Below are positions 57,381 through 64,000 of a DNA stretch of 64,000 bases, in pieces. How positions within the stretch are numbered: the stretch's first letter is position 1; the number at the start of each line of letters is the position of its first letter. The position numbers and the translations under genes are program-made. The DNA is from Enterococcus sp. 9D6_DIV0238 (GTDB lineage: Bacteria; Bacillota; Bacilli; Lactobacillales; Enterococcaceae): positions 2,383,501 to 2,447,500 of the forward strand of contig NZ_CP147246.1 in NCBI RefSeq assembly GCF_002174455.2, in the 5' to 3' direction. Under the pieces are notes generated by a model. It was not told where the DNA came from, did not search any database, and saw nothing but the letters and a program-made list of their open reading frames with translations.

Positions 57381-58547
57381 ATGTTTAAACGTGTACATTT
57401 AATCGTAATGGATTCAGTAGGGATCGGAGAAGCGCCGGATGCTGAGAAATTTGGAGATGTCGGCAGTGATACGTTAGGGCATATTGCAAAAGAAGCAGGC
57501 TTGACGATTCCTAATTTAGAAAATCTAGGGTTAGGAACGATTGCCCCTCTTCATAATGTAGAAGCAGTCGCTGATCATAAAGGATACGCAACAAAATTAG
57601 AAGAAGTTTCTGTCGGTAAAGATACAATGACAGGACATTGGGAAATCATGGGGTTGAACATTCAAAAGCCTTTCCGCGTTTTCCCGGACGGATTTCCAGA
57701 GGAACTGTTAAAACAAATTGAAGAATTTTCAGGACGCAAAATCGTCTGTAACAAACCTTATAGTGGTACAGCTGTTATCGATGATTATGGTAAACATCAA
57801 ATGGAAACCGGTGATCTGATCGTCTACACTTCAGCGGATCCAGTGCTGCAAATTGCTGCGCACGAAGAAATCATCACGTTGGAAGAACTATATCGTATTT
57901 GCGAATATGTCCGTGAAATCACCAAGGACGAACCATATATGATCGGCCGGATCATCGCTCGTCCATATATTGGCGAGCCTGGCAACTTTACAAGAACAAG
58001 TAATCGTCATGATTATGCTTTAGATCCATTTGGTCATACAGTGTTAGACTCATTGAAAGATAATGGTAAAGATGTGATTGCAGTAGGAAAAATCAATGAT
58101 ATCTTCAATGGGCAAGGAATCACTGATTCTGTTCGTACGAAAAGCAATATGGACGGTGTGGATCAATTATTGAATGTAATGAAAAAAGATTTTGATGGTC
58201 TGAGCTTTACAAATTTAGTTGACTTTGATGCGTTGTATGGTCATCGTCGTGATGTTGTAGGGTACGCTCATGCAATCGAAGCATTTGATTTACGTTTGCC
58301 TGAAATCATTGATGCAATGACAGATGATGACTTATTGATGATTACCGCTGACCACGGCAATGATCCGACTTTCCCAGGAACCGATCATACAAGAGAATAC
58401 GTTCCGCTATTGGTTTACAGCAAAAAAATGAACGGTCAAGGCAGTCTAACGCAAGGACATTATGCCGATATCTCAGCGACGATCGCTGAAAACTTTGGTG
58501 TTCCGAAAACTGAAAACGGCGCAAGCTTCTTAGATAAATTAGTATAG
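57381..58547 (+). CDS. deoB: Phosphopentomutase
   Basis: 388 residues from ATG 57381, 8 bases after AAGG; ATG 57375 is too close. Interconverts (deoxy)ribose 1- and 5-phosphate, joining the phosphorylases to DeoC and the pentose phosphate pathway. Alkaline-phosphatase superfamily with the Mn sites [12 protein letters not shown] and [21 protein letters not shown], and the phospho-acceptor Thr in KDTMTGHWE. Confidence 0.96.
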   Translation: MFKRVHLIVMDSVGIGEAPDAEKFGDVGSDTLGHIAKEAGLTIPNLENLGLGTIAPLHNVEAVADHKGYATKLEEVSVGKDTMTGHWEIMGLNIQKPFRVFPDGFPEELLKQIEEFSGRKIVCNKPYSGTAVIDDYGKHQMETGDLIVYTSADPVLQIAAHEEIITLEELYRICEYVREITKDEPYMIGRIIARPYIGEPGNFTRTSNRHDYALDPFGHTVLDSLKDNGKDVIAVGKINDIFNGQGITDSVRTKSNMDGVDQLLNVMKKDFDGLSFTNLVDFDALYGHRRDVVGYAHAIEAFDLRLPEIIDAMTDDDLLMITADHGNDPTFPGTDHTREYVPLLVYSKKMNGQGSLTQGHYADISATIAENFGVPKTENGASFLDKLV

Positions 58548-58557
58548 GAGAGAGACG

Positions 58558-59376
58558 ATGACGAAACTAAGTGAAATGTTGACAGAAACAACTGGTTTTT
58601 TAAAAGAAAAAGGGATCGGCCAAGTAGACTTTGGCTTGATTCTTGGTTCTGGATTAGGTGAGTTAGCAGATGAAATTGAAAACGCAATTGCAATTCCATT
58701 TTCAGAAGTTCCTCACTTTGCTGTATCTGCAGTTGTAGGACATGCTGGGAAGCTAGTTTATGGGACTCTTTCTGGTAAAAAGGTTTTGGCATTACAAGGT
58801 CGTTTTCATTATTATGAAGGACATTCGATGCAGACGGTTACTTATCCTGTAAGAATGATGGCGGCAATCGGCGCGCATTCAATAATCGTGACAAACGCTG
58901 CTGGCGGTGTAAATGAAAGCTTCACACCTGGTAATTTGATGTTGATCACAGACCACATCAATTTTACTGGTGATAATCCATTGATCGGTGAAAATGATGA
59001 TGATATGGGACCGCGTTTCCCAGACATGAGTCATGCTTATACGCCGAGCTACGCTGAAACAGTAAGGAAAGTAGCAAAAGAACAAAATGTTCCGCTGCAA
59101 GAAGGTGTTTATATGGGCTTTTCTGGTCCAACTTATGAAACTCCTGCTGAAATTCGGATGGCTCGTACAATGGGAGCAGACGCAGTTGGGATGTCTACAG
59201 TATCAGAGGTTATCGTAGCAGCTCATAGCGGATTGAACGTGTTAGGAATTTCTTGTATCACAAACTTAGCGGCTGGGATGCAAAGCACATTGAACCATGC
59301 AGAGGTTGTAGAGACGACAGAACGTGTTAAAGGGCAGTTCAAAGAGTTGGTCAAAGCGAGCTTAGCAGCTCTATAA
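58558..59376 (+). CDS. punA: Purine nucleoside phosphorylase, trimeric PNP-I type
   Basis: 272 residues, site GGAGAGAG. Seen: LGSGLGELADEIE (phosphate loop), GRFHYYEGHSMQTVTYPVRMM, TNAAGGVN and the SGPTYETPAEIRMARTMGADAVGMSTVSE-type base-binding region (residues about 185-210). Cleaves inosine and guanosine. It lies between deoB and deoD, so the cell has both a trimeric and a hexameric enzyme. Confidence 0.94.
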   Translation: MTKLSEMLTETTGFLKEKGIGQVDFGLILGSGLGELADEIENAIAIPFSEVPHFAVSAVVGHAGKLVYGTLSGKKVLALQGRFHYYEGHSMQTVTYPVRMMAAIGAHSIIVTNAAGGVNESFTPGNLMLITDHINFTGDNPLIGENDDDMGPRFPDMSHAYTPSYAETVRKVAKEQNVPLQEGVYMGFSGPTYETPAEIRMARTMGADAVGMSTVSEVIVAAHSGLNVLGISCITNLAAGMQSTLNHAEVVETTERVKGQFKELVKASLAAL

Positions 59377-59397
59377 AAAAATAAGAGGAGTGAAAAA

Positions 59398-60105
59398 ATG
59401 AGTGTTCATATCGAGGCAAAAACAGGTGAGATCGCAGATAAAATTTTATTACCAGGAGATCCGTTGCGTGCAAAATACATTGCGGAAACCTTTTTAGAAA
59501 ATCCAGTTTGTTATAACCAAGTAAGAGGAATGCTGGGCTATACAGGAACTTACAAAGGTGAACGCGTTTCTGTTCAGGGGACGGGAATGGGGATGCCTTC
59601 TGCTACGATTTACGCCCATGAATTGATCAATTCTTACGGTGTGAAAAAATTGATTCGTGTAGGAACATGCGGTTCGATTTCTGAGAAAGTCAAAATTAGA
59701 GATTTAGTGATTGCTCAAGCAGCGGCAACACCCTCATCAATGATCCGCAATGATTTTCCTAAATATGATTTTCCGCAAATCGCAAGTTTTGATATGCTGT
59801 TAAAATCATATACAGTGGCAAAAGACAAAGGCTTTACAACTCATGTGGGTAATGTATTGTCTGATGATGTGTTTTACAAAGAAAGTATGGACGAAGTCTT
59901 TAAACTTGGAAAATTAGGAGTTCTTGCTATTGAAATGGAAGCGGCGGCGTTGTATTATTTAGCGGCTAAATTTGATGTGCAGGCTTTAGCGATCATGACT
60001 GTTAGTGATAGTTTAGTAACTGGAGAAGAGACAACCGCTGAAGAACGTCAAACGACATTCAATGATATGATTGAAGTAGGATTGGAGACAGCACTTTATA
60101 GCTAA
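59398..60105 (+). CDS. deoD: Purine nucleoside phosphorylase, hexameric DeoD type
   Basis: 235 residues, site GAGGAG. Seen: [14 protein letters not shown] (phosphate site), [23 protein letters not shown], the [11 protein letters not shown] ribose-site Glu and MTVSDS with the purine-binding Asp. The hexameric type accepts adenosine as well as 6-oxopurines. End of the deoB-punA-deoD operon, followed by a terminator. Confidence 0.96.
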   Translation: MSVHIEAKTGEIADKILLPGDPLRAKYIAETFLENPVCYNQVRGMLGYTGTYKGERVSVQGTGMGMPSATIYAHELINSYGVKKLIRVGTCGSISEKVKIRDLVIAQAAATPSSMIRNDFPKYDFPQIASFDMLLKSYTVAKDKGFTTHVGNVLSDDVFYKESMDEVFKLGKLGVLAIEMEAAALYYLAAKFDVQALAIMTVSDSLVTGEETTAEERQTTFNDMIEVGLETALYS

Positions 60106-60110
60106 AACGG

Positions 60111-60148
60111 ATAAGAGGTTGAAATGAGTTACTTTCAATCTCTTTTTT
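60111..60148 (+). terminator. Terminator of the deoB-punA-deoD operon
   Basis: AAGAGGTTGAAA / TTTCAATCTCTT stem followed by T6. Confidence 0.75.
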
Positions 60149-60191
60149 GCTATTCTATTATATAGATATAGAAATGAATGGAGGAAGAAAA

Positions 60192-61382
60192 ATGGATAAT
60201 TTTCGTTTTTATGTACCAACAGATATTCGTTTTGGTCAAGATCGTCTTGAAACTGAACTGACTGGTGTTTTAGATACGTATGGAAAAAATGTGCTATTAG
60301 TTTATGGCGGCGGCAGTATCAAGAAAAATGGATTATATGATCAAGTGACGGACTTACTAAATGCAAATGGAAATACAATCGTTGAGTTAAGCGGTGTAGA
60401 GCCGAATCCCCGAATCGAAACGGTTCGTAAGGGTGTTGCTTTGTGCCTCGAACATCACGTAGATGTGATTTTGGCTGTGGGCGGCGGTTCGACGATCGAT
60501 TGCTCCAAAGTGATTGCCGCAGGTTTCTTCAGTGAAGAAGATCCGTGGGAGATCGTTTTAGGTAGAAGAGGTTATCAAGGAGAAGCATTGCCGATCGTGA
60601 CGATTTTAACACTTGCAGCTACAGGAAGTGAAATGAATGCTGGTGCGGTGATTTCTAACATGGCGACGAATCAAAAACTCGGTGTTGGTGGTCCGGCGAT
60701 GATGCCGAAAGTTTCCTTCCTTGACCCTGCAAATACGTTTACGGTTCCTGCTTATCAAACGGCAGCGGGCTCTGCAGATATTTTAAGTCATTTGTTTGAA
60801 AGCTATTTCAATGTGACAGAAGGAACGGATGTTCAAGATTTTATTTCGGAAGGCTTGATGCGTTCAGTAATCAAGCATTGTCCGATCGCTTTAAAGGAAC
60901 CGAATAATTATGATTCCCGTGCTAATTTAATGTGGGCGAGTAGTTTAGCTTTGAATGGATTGACACGTGGCGGAAAACACGGCGTTTGGTCTTGCCATGC
61001 GATGGAACATGAATTAAGTGCGTTTTACGACATTACGCATGGCATTGGTTTGGCTATTTTGACACCGCGCTGGATGGCCTATGTATTGTCTGAACAAACA
61101 GTAGACAAGTTCGCGCAGTTTGCGAAGAATGTCTGGGATATCACGGAAGCAGATAAAATGACAGCGGCCAAGCAAGGGGTTCAAGCGACATATGACTATT
61201 TTAAAGCCTGTGGTATTCCGATGACCTTGCCGGAAGTAGGGATCGAATCTGAGAAGTTTTCTGAAATGGCCAAACAGGCAGTGGAGCATAGTACGATCAA
61301 AACAGACGCCTTTGTTCCTTTGGCTGAAAAGGATGTTGAAGCGATTTATCAAGCCTGCTTAACAGAGTCTACTTTTATCTAA
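60192..61382 (+). CDS. Iron-containing alcohol dehydrogenase (butanol dehydrogenase-like)
   Basis: 396 residues from ATG 60192 behind GGAGGAAG. Group III alcohol dehydrogenase: dinucleotide-binding GGGSTIDCSKVIAAG, TLAATGSEMNAGAVI, and the metal ligands in SADILSHLFE, HAMEHELSAFYDITHGIGLA. Similar to YugJ/BdhA, NAD(P)H-linked reduction of aldehydes. Possibly removes acetaldehyde made by DeoC, which would explain its place after the deo genes (inference). Confidence 0.92.
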   Translation: MDNFRFYVPTDIRFGQDRLETELTGVLDTYGKNVLLVYGGGSIKKNGLYDQVTDLLNANGNTIVELSGVEPNPRIETVRKGVALCLEHHVDVILAVGGGSTIDCSKVIAAGFFSEEDPWEIVLGRRGYQGEALPIVTILTLAATGSEMNAGAVISNMATNQKLGVGGPAMMPKVSFLDPANTFTVPAYQTAAGSADILSHLFESYFNVTEGTDVQDFISEGLMRSVIKHCPIALKEPNNYDSRANLMWASSLALNGLTRGGKHGVWSCHAMEHELSAFYDITHGIGLAILTPRWMAYVLSEQTVDKFAQFAKNVWDITEADKMTAAKQGVQATYDYFKACGIPMTLPEVGIESEKFSEMAKQAVEHSTIKTDAFVPLAEKDVEAIYQACLTESTFI

Positions 61383-61407
61383 TGTTTACGATATAGGAGG
61401 AGAGAGT

Positions 61408-61740
61408 GTGAAACAACTATTTGATGAAACCTATTCGGAAAACCGCACATTGTGGTATGGTTATTTTTCAACACTTGAGCAAGTAGACTTGATTGATAAA
61501 CTCACCAAAATTATTCATCTGGATTTGGAATCTTCTCAAAAAGTTCACGCAACCAGTTGGATATTTTATAGTGAAGTGAAGCAAACCGATGCGTTAGAAG
61601 AGGATGTTAGATCATCTATTATGGTGCGTTATGTTGAAGGGCAATATTATGTGCATTACAACATGTCTGACTTTGAATTTGTTACCCAGAGGGAACAAAT
61701 TCAAGAGTGGTTAACAAAGTTGAAGAATCAATTGAGCTGA
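61408..61740 (+). CDS. Hypothetical protein (110 aa)
   Basis: 110 residues from GTG with AGGAGGAGAG. Soluble, mixed alpha/beta, with paired aromatic residues (TLWYGYFS, YYVHYNMSDF). I do not recognise a family. It follows the dehydrogenase by 25 bases and probably shares its transcript. A hairpin repeat follows. Confidence 0.65.
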   Translation: MKQLFDETYSENRTLWYGYFSTLEQVDLIDKLTKIIHLDLESSQKVHATSWIFYSEVKQTDALEEDVRSSIMVRYVEGQYYVHYNMSDFEFVTQREQIQEWLTKLKNQLS

Positions 61741-61757
61741 ATGAGACAATAAAAAAA

Positions 61758-61868
61758 GAGAGCGGGACAAAACTAAAAATCAGTTTTGTTTCGCTCTCTA
61801 CACGTGATTAAACGGCAGGAAAAAACAGCTCCTTCGAAAATAAGAAGGAGCTGCTTTTGTCTCAGCCT
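61758..61868. repeat. Dispersed hairpin repeat, family 2 copy 2
   Basis: GAGAGCGGGACAAAACT / AGTTTTGTTTCGCTCTC stem (61758-61798), then CACGTGATTAAACGGCAGGA, then a second stem CAGCTCCTT / AAGGAGCTG with T4 (61826-61858), ending TCTCAGCCTC. Serves as terminator between the convergent genes. Copy 1 at 43945. Confidence 0.65.
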
Positions 61869-61875
61869 CTACTTT

Positions 61876-62562
61876 TTACAAGTAGTATTTTTTAGCGACT
61901 GTTAGGTCATCGTTTAATTCATAAACAAGTGGTTGACCTGTTGGGATTTCAAGATCCATGATATCTTCATCTGAAATACCTTCGATATGTTTAGCCAAGG
62001 CACGTAGTGAGTTACCGTGTGCTGCAACTAAAACAGTTTTGTTATCTAATAAAGCAGGAGCGATTTCATCTTGCCAGAAAGGTAACGCACGTTCCAAGGT
62101 TACTTTTAAGTTTTCTCCGCCTGGTACATCGCGTTTGTCTAACATAGCATAACGACGATCGTTTGCTGCAGAACCTGGATCTGTTGTTTCCAATAATGGA
62201 GGAAGAGTGTCGTAAGAACGACGCCAAATGTGTACTTGGTCGTCTCCATATTTTTCAGCAGTTTCTTTTTTATTCAAACCTTGTAATTTACCATAATGAC
62301 GTTCGTTTAAGCGCCAAGATTTTACTTGTGGTACCCATAATTGATCTGAGTTTTCCAAGATCAAGTTACATGTTTTGATTGCGCGAGTTAAAACTGAAGT
62401 GAAAGCAATATCGAATTCGATTCCAGCTTCTTTGATTTTGCGTCCGCCTTCTTTGGCTTCTTCGATTCCTTCAGGTGCTAAGTCCACATCTACCCAACCT
62501 GTAAATTGGTTCAATGCATTCCATTCACTAAGTCCATGACGAGAAAAAACTAATTTTGGCAT
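61876..62562 (-). CDS. gpmA: 2,3-bisphosphoglycerate-dependent phosphoglycerate mutase
   Basis: 228 residues, site AAAGGAGAG. Glycolytic 3-PG to 2-PG conversion. Seen: [18 protein letters not shown] with phospho-His, [15 protein letters not shown], and [11 protein letters not shown] with the second His; GYSRP-type C-terminus. RHGLSEWN has Leu where most have Gln/Glu, at a position that does not affect catalysis. Confidence 0.95.
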   Translation of the reverse strand: MPKLVFSRHGLSEWNALNQFTGWVDVDLAPEGIEEAKEGGRKIKEAGIEFDIAFTSVLTRAIKTCNLILENSDQLWVPQVKSWRLNERHYGKLQGLNKKETAEKYGDDQVHIWRRSYDTLPPLLETTDPGSAANDRRYAMLDKRDVPGGENLKVTLERALPFWQDEIAPALLDNKTVLVAAHGNSLRALAKHIEGISDEDIMDLEIPTGQPLVYELNDDLTVAKKYYL

Positions 62563-62706
62563 GTATAGCTCTCCTTTGAGTTGTAGTTTCTGAAACTTTC
62601 ATTTCCTTTTCTATTGTACACCGTTTTAAAATAGATTTCCATTGTAAATTGCCAAAAGTGAATGGAAATGAGCAGGATCGGTTATCTATTACTGGATATA
62701 AAGAAA

Positions 62707-62753
62707 AAACTAGACGGAGATAAGAAAAAACTTCCTATTTCCGTCTAGTTTGT
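62707..62753 (-). terminator. Terminator of the resolvase-like gene
   Basis: AAACTAGACGGAGATA / TATTTCCGTCTAGTTT stem, T-rich on the minus strand. Confidence 0.75.
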
Positions 62754-63338
62754 TTATTGAGAGAGCTTTGCTGCTTCATTCTCCGATAAATTAATGTATT
62801 TATAGCAAGTGCCGATCGAAACATTGCATTTTGAGGCAATGAATTGAATCGTTTCGCGCTTTTCATGATACAAATGCCGAATACGTTTAACTGTTCGGTC
62901 ATCTATTTTAGGGCGACCGCCGATCTTGCCTTTTTTACGCGCGTTGTTTAGGCCAACAAGTGTCCGTTCTTTGATCAGGTTGCATTCCATGTGTGCCAAG
63001 CTGTTCATCATCTTGAAATAGATTTCACCCATAGGTTCACGTGTATCGATTTCGTCATCCAAGCTGACTAAGTGGATACCAGAACCTTTGAATTCTTGTG
63101 TAAGCTCAGTTAATTGACGAGTAGAGCGACCTAAACGGTTTAAAGAGCAAATGACAAGAGTGTCGTCTGGCTGTAGTTTGCTCAAGACCGTTTCTAATTC
63201 AGAGGTCAATTGCTTTTCATCAATAACATCAAAAGATTCATGATGGATCTCGTCACAACCAAAGTTAGTCAAGGTGTTGATCTGGGCATCTAAATCATTG
63301 TCAATAATCGTTGTTCGTGCATAACCAATTAATTTCAT
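62754..63338 (-). CDS. Resolvase/invertase-family protein lacking the catalytic serine
   Basis: 194 residues, site AAAGGACG. Small serine recombinase layout: N-terminal catalytic domain, long helix E (YFKMMNSLAHMECNLIKERT), linker GKIGGRPK, and a C-terminal Hin-type helix-turn-helix (TIQFIASKCNVSIGTCYKYI). The usual ARVSTxDQNLDxQ reads ARTTIIDNDLDAQ, so the nucleophile Ser is Thr10; the SLNRLGRST arginines remain. Strand exchange should be abolished or badly reduced, leaving a DNA-binding protein. It stands between gpmA and rpiA with no visible recombination sites or mobile neighbours, suggesting a domesticated regulator. Confidence 0.88.
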   Translation of the reverse strand: MKLIGYARTTIIDNDLDAQINTLTNFGCDEIHHESFDVIDEKQLTSELETVLSKLQPDDTLVICSLNRLGRSTRQLTELTQEFKGSGIHLVSLDDEIDTREPMGEIYFKMMNSLAHMECNLIKERTLVGLNNARKKGKIGGRPKIDDRTVKRIRHLYHEKRETIQFIASKCNVSIGTCYKYINLSENEAAKLSQ

Positions 63339-63471
63339 CGTTCGTCCTTTCTCATTTAAATAGTAAATATAATCTATTAAAAATGTAGCATATAAACGAA
63401 TGAAATGATAGTTGTTTTTTTATCTTTTTTTAATCTTTTCGTGTTGTTTTCAAATCGGTTTCAAAGAATTT

Positions 63472-64000
63472 TTAGCGTGATACCTCAATTGTTTTTGGAC
63501 CGTTTTCACCGCCAACAATGACTGTTGTCACAACATCAAGGAACAATCCGTGTTCAACAACTCCAACAAGTTGATCCAAGTAAGTACCTAGAGCAATCGG
63601 ATCTTCGATTTTCTGTAGATGAAGATCGATGATGTAATGTCCGCCATCTGTAATAACAGTGCTATCATCAGCTGCTGTACGTAAAACAGGTGAATAGCCT
63701 TTCTTCTCAAATAAGTGAAGCAATTGTTGACTGCCATAGGGAACAACTTCTACTGGTAATGGGAATTTTCCTAATTTCTCCACCATTTTTGATTCGTCAA
63801 CGATCCAAATGCATTTTTTTGAATAGGTCGCAACGATCTTTTCAAATAAAAGTGCAGCTCCGCCGCCTTTAGTTCCTTGGAAATCAGCACTGATCTCATC
63901 TGCTCCGTCGATGGTCAAATCGACATAAGGGACATCATCGATACTCTTTAAAGGGATCCCTAAACTCTGAGCTTGACGTTCTGTCTCTTTAGAAGTCGTT
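63472..64000 (-). CDS. rpiA: Ribose-5-phosphate isomerase A, partial
   Basis: The frame runs from TGA-side stop at 63472 to the right edge, about 176 residues of the C-terminal part; the start lies outside. Interconverts ribose 5-phosphate and ribulose 5-phosphate. Seen: [36 protein letters not shown], and the C-terminal [17 protein letters not shown]. It completes the route from ribose and nucleosides to the pentose phosphate pathway. Confidence 0.95.
   Translation of the reverse strand, partial: TTSKETERQAQSLGIPLKSIDDVPYVDLTIDGADEISADFQGTKGGGAALLFEKIVATYSKKCIWIVDESKMVEKLGKFPLPVEVVPYGSQQLLHLFEKKGYSPVLRTAADDSTVITDGGHYIIDLHLQKIEDPIALGTYLDQLVGVVEHGLFLDVVTTVIVGGENGPKTIEVSR

Noticed and set aside
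62754..63338. Evidence of a transposon or invertible segment
   Set aside because: No inverted repeats, partner genes or res-like sites seen; the catalytic Ser is missing.

Overview
The window is a low-GC Gram-positive chromosome segment that I assign to the genus Enterococcus. The GuaA and CoaA proteins, the strong AGGAGG ribosome binding sites, the dispersed enterococcal-type hairpin repeats and the overall gene set all fit; the species cannot be fixed from sequence reading alone. No rRNA, tRNA or CRISPR array was recognised.

Layout. Bases 1-4500 hold two carbohydrate phosphorylases (the GH65 gene is cut by the left edge), a polynucleotide-kinase-like gene overlapping a Thg1-like 3'-5' RNA polymerase gene, and a nitroreductase. 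Bases 4600-16100 are an AT-rich accessory region lying against the 3' end of guaA. It carries two modules that look like the reverse-domain type VII secretion lipase TslA: each has an N-terminal lipase with a helical C-terminal tail, two small helical partner genes, and membrane-anchored candidate immunity genes. A WXG100 gene, an orphan lipoprotein, a decayed gene, a broken chimeric nuclease/amidase gene and a small membrane protein lie beside or between them. Next to guaA, a secreted cysteine-peptidase-like gene and a small membrane protein sit between the intact guaA 3' end and a second, broken copy of that 3' end, which is the mark of an insertion.

Bases 16100-26700 are core-like: guaA, coaA, a GDSL hydrolase, an rRNA-type methyltransferase, a complete ribose operon (rbsR-rbsK-rbsD-rbsA-rbsC-rbsB) and a RidA-family gene. 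Bases 26800-47000 form an N-glycan (high-mannose) utilisation locus: ABC importer (two permeases and a lipoprotein), DUF624 protein, a YesM/YesN-type two-component pair, GH92, a GntR-type regulator, GH125, GH38, a ROK kinase, GH20 and a secreted GH85 endoglycosidase. Only GH85 has a signal peptide, so the implied order is release outside, import, then trimming in the cytoplasm.

Bases 47000-60100 are nucleoside salvage: adenosine deaminase, a LacI-type regulator, pdp-deoC-cdd, a purine-nucleoside-binding lipoprotein with its ABC transporter, deoB and two purine nucleoside phosphorylases. Ribose, deoxyribose-5-phosphate and pentose phosphate metabolism therefore connect the rbs operon, the nucleoside genes and rpiA at the right edge. 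The end of the window has an iron-dependent alcohol dehydrogenase, a small unknown gene, gpmA, a resolvase-like protein whose catalytic serine is replaced by threonine, and a partial rpiA.

Several regulatory signals can be read directly: CcpA-type cre sites before the sugar and nucleoside operons, a perfect palindrome at the rbsK promoter, paired TGATATATCA operators between the mannosidase regulator and GH125, many intrinsic terminators, and two families of structured intergenic repeats.
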